64,000 nucleotides of DNA from assembly GCF_028554725.1 (NCBI RefSeq), contig NC_071671.1, forward strand, positions 71,418,001-71,482,000. The letters run 5' to 3'. The translations under genes were made by a program, and so were the position numbers. Numbering within the stretch: the first letter of the stretch is position 1; each line of letters opens with the position of its first letter. Source of the stretch: Zeugodacus cucurbitae. Its lineage: Eukaryota; Arthropoda; Insecta; Diptera; Tephritidae. Shown one piece after another: positions 10,911 to 24,947 of the stretch. Under the pieces are notes generated by a model. The model did not search any database. It had not been told where the DNA came from and saw nothing but the letters and a program-made list of their open reading frames with translations.

Positions 10911-13446
10911 CTACAAGTTTATTTTCTTAACAAATGCAATAAAGTCGTCGTAGAGCGTTTGTGGTATCTCCAGCGCTGGGAAGTGTCCCCCATTGCTGTG
11001 ATATGTGCTATGGATAAGATTTTTAAATTTAAACTGTAGTTCGAAGTCGGTGGTGACTATGGGGTCCCATTTGAAGCGTGCACAACCCGCTGGGCTTTTG
11101 ATGTGGACGCGTTCAAGGATCACATTTGTAGAAGATATTATCTCCAAGTAGATGCGTTGCGAAGTAGTTATGGAATTGGTTATATAGTAAATCATAACAT
11201 TATCTAGTAGCGCATCCATAGTGTAACGTTTCGTTAGACCACCATCCGGGAGTTTCTTAAATTCTGCGTTGGTCCAACTGGAGAACTTTTCCAATATGTA
11301 AACTGCCAAACCGATAGGGTTGTTCAACAATGCTGCTCCTATGGTATCCGGTTTTGTAGCTTGGATATTAAAATAACCAGACTCTTGTAGTATTAATGTA
11401 ATTTCTTCAGTGGAGTTTCGAACGAATCCTCTTTCCTCGTCATTAAGTAAAGAGTTTGGAAACATAGTGCGGATCGTTTTAGCGATCATTGCGAGTGGAT
11501 GAAAGTCAAGGCAGGAATTCGAATGATAACCTAACATATTCTGCGGAAACAGCGCGGCCATATTTGTACCAACCGTCGCACCCCAATCTCCACCTTGCAA
11601 GAGGAATTTATTGTGTCCGAGACGTATCATAAGATTGCGCAAAACAACGGCTATTTGAGCGGTGCCAAAGCCGACTTTCGAAGCGCCCTGAAAATGAACA
11701 ATCAGAACAAATTAAGATAATTAACTTTTGTAACAAAAGTCCAGTGTACCTGTGACCAGCCGTAGCCGGACAAACTGGGTGCAACAACCTCGAATATGTA
11801 TTCGCTATTTGGGTTAGGGTTTGTAAGTAATGGTATCAGGTCGTAGAATTCTCGCACTGAGCCAGGCCATCCGTGAAGTAACAATAATGGAATCACTTTC
11901 TTGCCCTCCGTGGCTTGTGGTTTGGCATGAATAAAGTGTACGCGCAAACTTAAATTGTTAATGGTAAATATTTTAAATATAATGTTGGGTTAAACTTTTG
12001 TATGGACGACAGATTGGTTCTTAGACGTCGCAAAAATTAATTTACCCTTGAATTTGTGTTTCGAAATGCTCAAACTGTTTCAGATAAGCCTCCCTGGCAT
12101 CCCAATTCACCAGATAGGTGTCGCGCCAATAAGCTGTTACATTTCGTAGCGCTTCCGAGTTGAAGCCGTATTCAAATCCAACACCTTCCAGCGTCTCTTG
12201 TAGTCGAAGCGGTCGCGACAGTTGCGCTCTCAAGTCAGCTATGAGCTGTGGAAAGAATCGAACAAAAACTCTTAACAAAATCTTAAAGAACTAAAAGGGG
12301 TCAAGCACGCTTTCAGAAAAAAGTTAAAACAAAATCTAAATAAACTGCGGATAAATTATATAACTCCGCGGATATGAAAATAATAAACATTAAATAATGT
12401 GACAGATCGCAAATGACACCAACTTAATGCAGGCAATTATAAATTTTTTACATCAAGTCGTCGTTATATCATCGCAAGCTGACTTCCTAAGAAAAACATA
12501 CTTTACTAATTTAACTTTTTGCATCCGAAATGCACTTCGGAACTCGTCCTTCGACTTTGAATTATTTAACCATAAATATGGCATGCAAAAAATTGCAAAA
12601 ATTATATCAACAACATTATGCTAATGAGAGAACAACAAATAACAATGTATTACGAGTTAGCACTTTGCTTTAATCGATTTTATAATTTACCGAATGTGCG
12701 AGCCAGCGTTAACTTGGACAAAAATTGGGATATCCTACAGATGTGTTTCTTAGCACTATGAGGTCATTGCTATTGCAGATAACGGTCTGCAACAGCGCTT
12801 TCTTTCCATAAACATATCTTTAAAATACATAAATCAAAGATCAATGAAGATGCCCTCATCGTGTAACAACTCCCGCAACTACTCTAACAACTACTTTTTC
12901 AAGATCCTATGTACCGAATATAAGGACCTCAGTGACTGACTGAATTTTTACCAAAAATATCGGTCAATGTGTGAGAAAATCGTAGTACTCAAAATTGATT
13001 TAATTGGTTAAGTTCGTCCTCCAGCCCACATATACCTATGATAGTTCAATTTATGTAAAATAATCTCGGACAATGGGTAAGTTATCTTAATAAAGTTGTG
13101 TGCAAATATGTTAAGAATGCTTTAATTTGATGTCAAAAGTAGTCCTTAAAGGATTCAGGGCTTGTTGTTGATTTCAAAGTTTTAGTAATTGAACTTTAGC
13201 ATAAAATATATAGTGACATTGCCATGTCAGAATTAGAAATCTTTATTTTACCTCAGGATCCACTTTAATATCAAACGGCCTTACAGTTGGGTCTTCTTTA
13301 TAGTTGTCAGCACTGCCGGGTCCCCAGTACTCGGTGACACTTAGTGGTGGTGCCGGCAACGAACGCGCGAGATTCCTATATTTTTGTACAAGCATGGCAA
13401 GGACCAGCGATGTGGCTACGAGCAGGACACGTATTATAACACCCAT
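10911..13446 (-). CDS. Jheh: Juvenile hormone epoxide hydrolase
   Basis: Four exons (13252-13446, 12046-12245, 11750-11948, 10911-11687) join in one frame of 1371 nt, giving 456 aa. Introns are in phases 0, 2, 0, and the first is about 1 kb. The product opens the epoxide ring of juvenile hormone, yielding the diol, and is held in the ER membrane by the N-terminal anchor (MGVIIRVLLVATSLVLAML). The key residues are present: the oxyanion motif HGWP; the nucleophile D232 in GGDWG; the lid Tyr residues in GYFNIQATKPDT and in RIY (equivalent to human EPHX1 Y374); a likely acid Asp in ARFKWD; and the His in GGHF. The length fits the insect family. It lies upstream of, and in the same direction as, its catalytically altered duplicate. 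Which Drosophila copy (Jheh1-3) it corresponds to cannot be told here. Confidence 0.95.
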
Positions 13447-16400
13447 TATTCGTGTGTTGGTTTCGTGAATTTGTCGTCTAACAAGGAGGAAATATCACTT
13501 AATATATAACAGTTTTTAAAGAGCCGACTTCGGAAATTAGAGACAACCATGCGCGCTTACCGCTGGATTACAACTGTTGGCGGCTTGTTCTACTGCGTCC
13601 GAATAATAATTGTTGTTAGCGTCGCCACCAAATGCTCCACATTTCATATGGATTTAATTGTAATTATTGCATTTGTATTATTGAGCTTTTGCCTTGCTTT
13701 GATCGCTTCATAAATTTGCGGAAAGTGCATTTTTAGTGGCATATCCGAAAATACTTTGCTCTGTAGAGTCATACCCCTAATGTTTTGTGTGTGTGTGTCA
13801 TTTTAGGGGTCGCGTGCATGTGTGTTTCGGCCAGAGCTATTGAGGTAAAACAAATATGTTGGTTGTGAATAAAATGATGGCTGATATTCGTGTGCTTATT
13901 TGCTTCTCCGTTCAAGTATATGAGTAGAGTAGAGTCGAATAGCTAAAGCTTTGATATGATATCCTTAGTGCAATAGTTACCATACAATACTCGGTTTATA
14001 CTCATATTTATGCAGTTATAGTAAATTTGAGTAAGCCTCACACATTAATTGCAAGTTTAATTCAAAAGCTGTTGTTAAGTTTGTTGATTGCTTGAAAGCT
14101 AAGTATTCGAAATACGTAAGCTTAAGCTGGAACTACGTACAGTGTGTAGAGTAGCGAAGTGTAACACAACTGAATGAGCTTTTTTTTATCAATAGAATAA
14201 GTTGAAATAATTTTCAGTGTTTTATTTACAATTTTTAATGCTTTCTAAAGTGATCCGGTAGTTATTTGAAAGCTCATTATTCCAAAATTAATTGAATTAT
14301 ATATTCATAAAATATTTAAAAATATACTTTATGCATTTAATCGCTTTCTCTTTTAACTAAACTTAAGTTACTTTTCTATATTTAGGAGTATGTAATGTAT
14401 TTTGACACCCTGTATAAAAAAGCTAGAAAGCTCGCATTTTAAAATTTTAGAACCACTGCTTTTCATAGCGATTTTTAAAGCTTAAACGAAATACTTGAGA
14501 GTTTAAAGAAGCAAAACTTTTATTATTATTTCTTTTCGGATGTGACATTTCGTGAACAGTAGAAATTATTAAAATTTAGTTTACAGTTATACCATTTCAT
14601 TGCGATTGGTTTATACTATTGTAACTAATATGTAGGTGTACATTGAAGTATATATGCGTGTGTGTAACTATGAACATAAATGAGTAAACCAATTCAGTTA
14701 GGTGACATATTTTTTGGTTTTTGGTTGTTGTTTTTCTTATTTCTTTTTTTGCCAATGCACTCTTAGAAGTTTTCGCACGTGTTTGGTGTACCAATTCGAA
14801 TCAGTTGAACATTTATACAGGCATATATATGTATATACACATATGCGCATACTAGCTGCTCGTGGACGACGCTGTGCGTAAATTCAACTTGGAAATTTAT
14901 GGTGAAGAATAGCCACTAAGTCTTTCCTACAACATGGTTCCGCTGTCTTATCAGCCCTTGTTTAACACTGTCAGTGTCGAAAAAATATCTCAAAAATTGC
15001 TTAAATAAAATTTCGAAATGAAAGATGGGTACTATAATAATATTTCTGAGGTTTCTCTAAATATAGGAAACGCAAGAAAAACATATTTTTCATATTCAAT
15101 ATTACTTTTAATTAGTTAATCACCAGGTTTATTGAAGATTTTTTTGTACCAAAGCCGCCCGCACATCTTCCATTCTGGGCGCACAAACTCACAAGATTTA
15201 ATACAAGATTTATGCACAAATACTCGCCCTCCTGACAGTGCCGTTATTAATTTTCCTAATTCACCACATTTTAAATAAACGCCCCTGGCGGTAATTACAA
15301 GTGAACGGTAAACCTAGAGATGCCCACTGCCCATTTGCCTAAGTGGGTTTTTGTTCTTCAGAAAGTAAACATTGTCTTATTGACTTTTCACAGCATCAAA
15401 AGCCAGTATCAATGCACATTAGGGTGTATAAGAGCGGGTGTGTGTGTGTGTGTTAGGTATTATATAAATATTTGCTTACCATTTAGCTATGACTTGCAGC
15501 AGCATTAGCATGTCTTCCTGTTTTATATTTAAGTGTTTTATTGGCCCAAACACTCCAGCAACATCATTTCAATTCATTTTCAGCTTCATTTGCTAAGTAA
15601 ATACACCACTAACGGCAGTCGGCCAGCCAGCCAGCCACTCGCCGAAATCAAGGACACCACTTACACCCACACACACACACTTACATATTTATAACTGTTT
15701 GTGTGTGTGTGCATTTAAATAAGCCTCCGTTGACTTATGAGTATGTGTGCGGCGCTCAGCTCACCGCAAGCCACTGCAGCCAAAGCCAGTCAGTATATCA
15801 GCAACAAAAATTTGAATTCGAATTCGCACTGTGTGGATGAGTTCATTGCTTTGGCTTCAGATTGCGCTTTGAATATTGCCGTATATGTTGAGCAATAGAA
15901 TTTTAGTGGCGAAACAGTGAATAAATTGTGCGAGCCCTATTGGCAGCTATTGGCTAGCTATCTAGGCAAGGAAGACACTGCGCTGCAGATTTGCACGAGG
16001 ATAGTTACAGTTACACGTGTGTGTGTCTGTGTGAGTGCGTGCATATTTACATTTGGTATAACTGTAAAATTTGCCATTCGTGTACTCAGCTCGGTGTACT
16101 TATGCATATTATGTGCAATAAAGATTGCACAGTCAATATTACCTTCCTTCATATTTACTCTGCTTTTCACTTCCAATATTATTACCTTAATATCGTCAAA
16201 TACATGGGCTGCTGTGCAAATATACACAATCAACCATAAAGAATATATAATAATGTACACCTAAATTAGCCACAATTGACTTGATCTAGTTGTTTAAATT
16301 ACTGGGTTCTTAAGAGATTGGTTTCCGTTATTAAATGATTCGTAGAAGAGATGAATTCTTCTAAAAAAAGAGAGATTTGGATGATAAATATCGCTTATCT

Positions 16401-19400
16401 GTAATTAGACTCGACTTACCAGAATTTTGACCTTAAGAAGTAGTTCAAGAAATTGCTATTTTCCACCAATTCGAGAAAAGCTAGATTTGAACCTGAGTCT
16501 TAATTAAAGCCAGTGCGTCTCAAAGATAACATTAGAGCGACGATGTTGCTGAAGAAGAGTATTATCATTTTATAAAGTCGGCGAGCTCTATAGTGGCAAG
16601 GGTCTCAAGGCCTCAGGCGGGATCTCGAAAGTCTTATTTAACTCTTGTAAAGACATAAGTACGTTCATATTGTTTAGATGTGATTCGGACTGAGGATGCT
16701 GAAGCGCAATGATGATGTTAAGAGACAAACCTTTTATTGAGATATAGAAGCTCAGTTTGGGTTTACGATTAGCAAAAGAATTCTCTTTATCTGTTGGATC
16801 TAATATCTAAGTTATATTTGTATGATATCATCTTTGACAGTTGATTATAAACAGACAATAAGACTGTTTTGGTTTCTAGTTCACATGATCTCATTTTCAT
16901 ATTTCTACGTAGCCGGAATAGACCCGATTTTCTTCTAAGGAATGTCAGCCTTACTCGAAACAACAACAAATATTTTGATTTTCTATTACAATAGACAGCT
17001 GAAACTGTGAAAAACATGTTAAATCCCATTGATAACCAAGCTCGCTTCCAGTACAAAGGGGTTCATGCGTTCCTCACGGGCCAGAGGCACCCTAAAGTGT
17101 AAACATACAAACTTATATTGAGACTGAATTAATGAATTACTTGATTCGATTGAATGCTATCTTCATTGTTATTTGTGGAATATTGATTTATATTAAAAAT
17201 ACCGATCCATAAACCGATACCGCTAATGGATTAGGCTAAATAATCTAATCAGACGAAAATGAAAATTCCCACAATAAAGAAATATCATCCGATTTAAAAA
17301 TAAAGAGATTGTTAATACGAGTGTTATATTGTGATTGACAGGTGTAATCTGGCAAGCGGGTAAATCACAAGCGAGTGCGTCAAAATAGAATTTATTTCAG
17401 TTAATTAATAAACGAGGAAGAGATAAGTAATTGCTAGACATATGTATTTACGTTTGCAAAATATGCAAATATTTATGTGTCGCTGCAGTGAATGCTAACG
17501 ATGTTTATACTTCAGACAATCACCTGATGAATCAAAATTTACATTAATCAATTGACTCTGATTTCTTCTACGCAGTATAATATTCAATCTCGAGTATTTC
17601 GACACTCCAACAAAGTAGGTTATTCGTAATTAAAGTCCTCTTCCATCGAAGAGTCAGAATACTGACTGTGAAGTCTATCATCATGTCCATTGGGGCCTCT
17701 ATTGTGAACCCGATATCTTTTAAGTAATCGGAAAGAGACTTTCTCCGCTGAAATCATAAATAAGGTAAAATAACTGTATATATATTTATATTACAAACAA
17801 GTCGCCTTGCTTCCACTGCGCTCTATGGCCTATAGATTTAAGTTACTGAATCAGTACCATCTTATAAGATCATGCTTCTTTACGGACCTCATCTAACTGC
17901 AGAGGCTTCTACAAATTGAGGATTATCTTAATTTGAAGTTGGTCTAATTAATTTAATTTCGAGCGAGTGGGAGCTAGGCATTGAGCTTGTATTGAAGATC
18001 GAACCTTTTTTTATGTTGTCTCGAGGTCGCATCTTAAAGCTTAGAAGTTCAGTAAACAACTCTTCCAATATTCAAATACCTGATATTCCAAGTGATTTTT
18101 AGACCTTCCGATCTGTTCGACATCAAATTGCATATCTATATGAGGAATGAGCTAGCAGGTTTCCACATTATTTCAATATTATCGTAGGTTCGGGTTTGTT
18201 TACACTTGCACTAATAAACACGATATACTCGAGATATACGTATGCATCTGCATATCCACTATGTCTCTACTTATTTGTATATATACAATCATTTGGTATA
18301 GAAATAGTACAACAACTGGGCAACAACAATAACAACTACACAGCGTCAACTTTCATAAACGTGGGCTGTCGGGCCCCCACGACGAAGACGCCGACACTTC
18401 TCAGCAATTTTGTTTTGCTATCACCTTCGCTTGCCTATGCGCTGTTGCGTTCGCATGTTGCTCGCCATATGTACATAACCTGTTGCCCGGCCGCTGCGTG
18501 GCGCAATGTTGCGCAACATTTCAGCCAAGCGCGCAGCAGCATGTTGCTTCGGCTCGGCCTCACGTGTTTTATCGTCGTACCTTTGTTTTCGTTTGCACTT
18601 CTGTTTTCGGCTTTGTTTCTTAATGTTGCTGACGCTGTTACTACTGCGTTGTTGTTGTTGTCGGCACATAGGCATCGTATGTTTTCAGTCTTGGCATGCC
18701 GTGCGGTGCTCCCCGACGTGTAAGCAGCGCCAGTTTTCGTTCGCCATTCAAGTGCTGTGTGTCGTCGCGTAGGGGGCGGTGCGTGCGAGTCAATTACGGA
18801 ATACAAAATATCAGCCACGTTGGATACCAAATCGAAAGCACATATCTACCATACAGTCGGTGGGTGAACTGTTTGGCAAACAGTTGGAGAATGGAATAAT
18901 TAAATTCCATAAAAGTTATTGTAATCATTTGTGTTGTTGGTGCCGGGCGACCGGAAGCATTGTTGTACTCGTACGTTTACGATTCTTGAAAAACCTGTTG
19001 GGTTCATTGGTGCATTGATTAGCCGTTAAACTGTCACACACCCCGCTGGCAGCTGAATGCTAGTGCAGTTGGTGCAGCCGAAAACAGAATTCGCGGCAAA
19101 CTGCTTGCTTGCTGTTGTTGTGGTTGTTGTTGCTTTGCTTGTTTCTCAGCTTTTTGTTTGGCTGGCGAACCTGTGCAATATTTTTAGTTTTGTTTGAGCC
19201 AGTGCAAGCGCACACACACCTGAACACCTGAACACAGGTGCAGTCGAGTGTTCGTGGGAAAGTGCATCAAGGTTTTCGCCGCCGTAGCGCACCGAAAGCC
19301 AAAAATGTGTGTGATCGAAATACACATTTTTGTCTCTCGTGCATATTTGACGCAAATATTTTAGCAGACCAATCATAATCAAAGTTTCGTAAACAGTTTA

Positions 19401-22400
19401 TTGCTGAGCGCAGCGGCGTCCCGCGTTTTTTGTGGGGGCGCGTCTGTTGACACATCGCTGCTTCACTTGTTTGTTTGTGATTTCGAAATGTGCCGTGAAT
19501 ATCCACAAATTGATACAGCCGACCGATACGCCGCTCAGCTATGCGCATTTGGACTGTTTTATTTATGTTTTTATTTTGATTTTGATTTTTATTTTTGATT
19601 TTTATTTTTGTTTCATTTATGCCAGGCAGTTGAGAGTTCGTTCCTCGCAATTTATTTGCAAATTTTTCGTGAAAATAAAATGATTTGTTGTTAGGCTCAA
19701 AGTTCGCTTTGCATCGAGTGAGCGTCAAATGCATTGGCGCTGCCAATTTCTTAAACTTATTAAAATGGCCTTTGGAGCATATACTAAGAAGACAGACATA
19801 CAGAATTTATTTACAAGTGTCCAAGGTGCGTAGGTGGCCTGTAGGAAAGTGTTTCCCCAATGAGTGTGCAGATGAAAAGTAAGTCTCAAAGATATAATGC
19901 AGCCAATTTCAAAAATATAAAATCCTAGTCATAACTCGTGTGTGTATTTCACTAAAAATGTTCTATAAATAGTTTGTTGGATTAGTTTAATGAAATAGTT
20001 ATTTGCGTGCAATTTGTTGGAGATCGCCGCGATCGACATGCGTTTTTATTCCGAAGGCCCCCTCTCTCTCTCTCTTCGGACAGCATAACTAAGCATAAGG
20101 AGGTAATGAACTTGATTCCTCAATATTGTTAGTGCTCAACAAGACTTCTATTGCGATATTCGCCGACGCTAAAGTAGAGAGTTTTATCAAACGGTCTTAT
20201 CTCTGTCTGGGTCTATCTGGCTCTTCCTATATTTTATCATATGTGTAAAAAAAATTTATTACTGATTCAGTATGTTAAATATATAAATGACAGAGCACAT
20301 TTATTGACATGTCTGTCAAAACTATATTTGACAACTTGGATTTTTATTTGGCGTTTTTTAAGTTCTATATGTTAAATTGAAAAAAAAAAGATTTCCTTAA
20401 AATTATTAGTTTTGGAATGCTAGATTCGAGAAAATGAACTATACTGAAGAAGAGTAGAATTGACCCAATCCCAAAGTGATATATTATCAAATTCTTCTAA
20501 ATAAAACCTCAATGAATTTATACTGCTTTTATGGTCAATTAGTGTTTCTTTGGAATAATTTTTGGTTTTATCTTTTCGGAGACCCGAATTTCGTTGAGAT
20601 CTTCGTTTTGGTTGATAATTGAACTAATCTTATTTGCGACTGTTTTAAACTAGTAAGATATTAGTATTTATTATTATTATAATTGATCGAACTCAATATC
20701 AATATTAATATCGCTTAGGATGTCCGTCGTTCGTAGTTATTAAATCCATTTGGTTTCGCTGTTCAAACCAAATAGTTGTCAGTTGTTTCATAGCCAGTTG
20801 CACAGTTCACTGCAGAAACTCTACAGTGTACACTAAAATATGTTTAGAAAACAAAAACATGCCCTGACTTGATAGTGGTTGGCATCGAGAACTCACTCAG
20901 ACTCAGTTATATCTATCTACTATCTACAATGTGCGCGCCAAGTTAGTTTAAACTGGTTGCAAAGCACCGCGAAGCGACGGCATAAATGATAATCAAGTGT
21001 GATATGAACCAGTTATGTAAGTATGTAAATAGGCGAACCATTTAAAAGTGCATGCCGATAGCTGTATGGGAGGCGGAGAATTATTCATAAACACGGCATA
21101 AAAATACTTTAGAACGAAAACAACAAACCGGTGTCAGAAAAATGTCAGTTTTGTTTTCGAAATGTTAAGGCATTCAACATACTCATATATGTACATATGT
21201 ATGTATGTATGGATGTGTGAGAGACTACGTCAATTTGCGAATTGTTGAAACTACGTCGGAAATAAATGAAATCTGCGCTTTGACCGCCAGTTCAAAAAAC
21301 GCTCATAAAGTTGCAATTAAGTTTGCGCTTTTGCCCATATTTTATTTGTATCGCGTAGTGAAAATATATTTATCAAAGAGCAACTGTCTAACAGCTTTCA
21401 GTCAAAAGTGACAGGTCAAGGCAGATTTGACATTTGGTTTATTCCACAAAAATGAAGCGAGTAGTTCACACCTGATGGTTGTACTTCAGCCCTTTAGTCT
21501 CATACTCAAAACTCATAAGTAAATTGCTTCCGTAAACAATTTATTTTATGGTTTTAAAGCGACTATCATTTGAAAATGTAAATATTATTGTTATTGTAAA
21601 TCAGTGAGTACTATAAAATAGCTTGTTATACTAACTTGTTTATGGATGACAACTCTCTTAGAGATATTATATGTTATGTCGGTATTGGGTTTCCGTTAGT
21701 TTTTGTTGATGTTAATCATCCGCCGTGGCTCATTTCAGAGATTTGTCTCAGAAATATATACTTTCGAAAAATTACTACACTATAATGTTGTCGATTATTT
21801 TTTGAATCATATTTGCTAGTTTGGTTTTGATATCTCCATTCTTCTGAGTTCTTTATCTTAAGGTGGACCTTAAGGTAGATTCTTGTAATAAAAAAAAACT
21901 AGCGTTCTATAGAAACTGGACGTGGTGTCATAAACAATTTATTTTGCAGAATTTGAAACATTTTTGTTAGACAAAATTATTTATATTTCAACCTTTTTAA
22001 ATGGAATTCATTAAATGAAACTCTTAATTATCAGTTTTTATATACTTTAAATCGCTACATCTACGTTACAGCAGAAAACGCAGAAGCATATCAATTCGTT
22101 GTCAGCTCGCTGCGGTCGCTTTGCGATCAACAATTCAAATTAGCGCTAATTCGCATAATTAAAATGCTACGAAATAGCTTCTCACACCATCGCAAATAAA
22201 CGCCGACGCTTTTCACACATTTCGGGCTCACGCTCATAAAAAAATCAACTTTATGGCCAGCCACCGTTTTACCGTTTAAAAAGGGTCCGCATCCCTTTCA
22301 ATGCAATTAACAAATAACTGACCAATGACACGGTGTCTGCGTGTGTGCGAACGCCTTCGCGGGTGTCTTGGTGCGCGTATGAGTGTGTAGAAGGCAGCCA

Positions 22401-24947
22401 ATCTCTCTCCGCGTCAAAAGCGAACTTTATTACTTTTCTTAGCCACACAGAACTAATCCGAACTTTAGAGAAGGGAAAACTTAGACAACTCTTAGACATC
22501 CACACATAAAGACATGAGAGTCATGTATTAACACGTACAATGCGATTGGCATGTTGAAGAATTGAAAGACTGATGGCAAAACAGACTGCTCTCTTGAATC
22601 AAATGTAGTTTTTCGCTAAAGATATAAAATTCAATAAAGGCCTCTCTAAACCATACCCAAGGGTGGATTCCCAACTAAATTATTGCTTTTGGCATTCAAT
22701 AGTGATACATTGCATACATTTAGGATGCTTTCGAGCAAGAGAAGACAGAGAGATTACGAAGAAAGCCAGATGTATTACAATTTCAAGTGTCTATCAAGAA
22801 AAGCTAACAGATTATATTGAAAAAGGAGTAGTACCCATAAGTACCGAGACCATCCAACTCATTGCTGGGTTGATATGCGTCCGGCGCCACACAAGCCACA
22901 GCATTTATGAAAACGAAACTGACAAACAAACAAACATAAATTTCAATTTTCCACCAAAATACCGAAGCGTCTAAAAGGCCAATGCTATGGATCTCTTGGG
23001 AACTTTCAGAGTTTTTGAACTTTTGCTGTCGTCGTCGCTTGCCGAGCTTGAGAGCGCTGCTGAAGTCGGTGAAATCGTCGGTGGAAAAAGCGCAAAACAA
23101 AAAGCAAATTGAAAACTGCAGTCGGACGAAATGAAGAAAACAAAAACGCACACACAGAGATCCACACAGAGACCGAGTGTATTTTGTTGCCACAACAGTT
23201 ACTTTTTGCAGCCAGCAAGCAAATACCAATGCGCCGCCGCTTAAAGGAATAAGGGAAAAGTATTAAAAGTGTCCAAACGATGATTGCCTTGATTGTGATT
23301 ATCACTGGCGAATACAGGCGACAGGACGCGGGACGCGGGACGCAAGCGGTAAGCAAAACGTAACTGGGCAGCTGACACCATCTAAGCGCGTCTCCCAAAG
23401 GATTTTTACGCTCAACATTTAACATTAAGTGACAAATATAAAATCTCACCATGAAATGAACATTCAAAAGGGAAATGTTGTCAAAACAACACAAGCACTG
23501 CCACCTAGGCAGAAGGGGCAGGAGATGGTAGCTTTTATGACGATTTTGCGCAGGAATATTTAGCTCTTGCTAAGGATTTTAAAAGTGCCCTTAAATCGCT
23601 CATAATTAACGGTAGAAAGTAGAAAGCTAGTGAAGATTTAACTAACAATTTCTAAATCTTGTGAAGTACTTGCTAGAAGGTTTGTGAGAAGAAAGTACTT
23701 TATAATGTTACTAGAGGGCGGATTATTTCTAGCAAGTGTCTATAGGGACCGCCGTTTTAAAGTTAGTATTCCATATTCGGATTCCAGTTGGAGAACTGAA
23801 CAGCATGTATTTCGTTGGGGAGGGAGTTAGGTTCCTTACAGAGACAGACGAGGTCAATTTTACCCTTCGATGTGATCTTTACCATGAAAACTGACGATGG
23901 TTGCTGATGTCGGTGCAACAATACGCCAAATTGCATTATAAATATACCTGCAACCAACAATTGAACTCTGAGTTCTCTCCGATGCTCGAATGCATATTTC
24001 TCTTAACCTTCAAACGATGCAAAAGCCAACAAAAGTGCTGAGCAGCGTGTGCACTCCAATCGTTCTGCCCACACAGTGCACACTGCAAATTAAGTGTTGT
24101 ATAAATATTTATGTAAAATAAAAAGATAAACACAAATAAACTATTTGCAAATCGTTACGTACAATAGATAAGATATGTTGCCTTCGAAAGAACACACACA
24201 CACACACATGAGCGTTGCACACGCCACTCAGTGCACATTTTTTGAAGGCAGTGTCTGCCAGAGCGTTGCCGCCTCTTAAGACTGCATTCGCAAGCAATTT
24301 GAAATTCATCATCATATTTCTTCTGCTGCCACCACCCACACTTCGCCCAAGTACTTAGCGCTGTAGTACAAATGTGTGTGTGTTTGTTTGTCTGTGGACT
24401 TGCGTGTGTGTGTGTGGGTGTGCGCGGCGTGGCAATGACCACAATAACTATCGCTAAGTGCGCGCATAATTTGTGGGATTCCTAATGAAAATGAATAGGG
24501 GCTTGCGGTGCGGGGTACGAGTCACGCCACACTGTTCTTTTCGCTAGTGTTGGTGTTATTGTTGTTGCCTTTTGTGATTTGTCATAATTTAGAAATAATG
24601 ACCATATTCCACGAATATTTTAAAGTTTCACATTGTTGCTCTTCTTCTTCTGCGAAGCGCCATTAGTGAGGCGGCGAGCTCTCGAACTCTTATCTGCCGG
24701 CGAAAGCTCGAAAGCGCTAAACAAATGATAAAATATTATTAAATGCTTATGTTGAACGAAAATTAAAATTACAGTGAGCAAACACATGCAAAGATCTTGG
24801 AATTGAATAAGTGATTTGAGAATTAAATACAACAAAAACGCTTGACAAGTGTTTTGACAAACTTTATCACACCCACACACAAACAAACATTTGAATAGAT
24901 ATTGACATTTGGCTGGCAAATCAGCTCCGCTTAAAAAGTGTTTAAAC
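13447..24947. other. Gene-poor intergenic region (11.5 kb)
   Basis: No coding segment with both family resemblance and splice signals was found. The region holds microsatellites such as TG runs near 13785 and 15440, CA near 15670 and 24192, and a TTTTGATT-type run at 19565-19615. The stretch from about 18,350 to 19,550 is clearly richer in GC and CG than its surroundings and could be a promoter or 5' UTR. The part just before 24,948 should contain the 5' UTR of the secreted-protein gene, since its first coding exon begins there. Confidence 0.4.

Noticed and set aside
18196..18723. Long + strand open frame of 175 codons with - strand open frames over the same bases
   Set aside because: High GC suppresses stops on both strands. 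The peptide is biased by composition and has no recognisable domain or splice logic.
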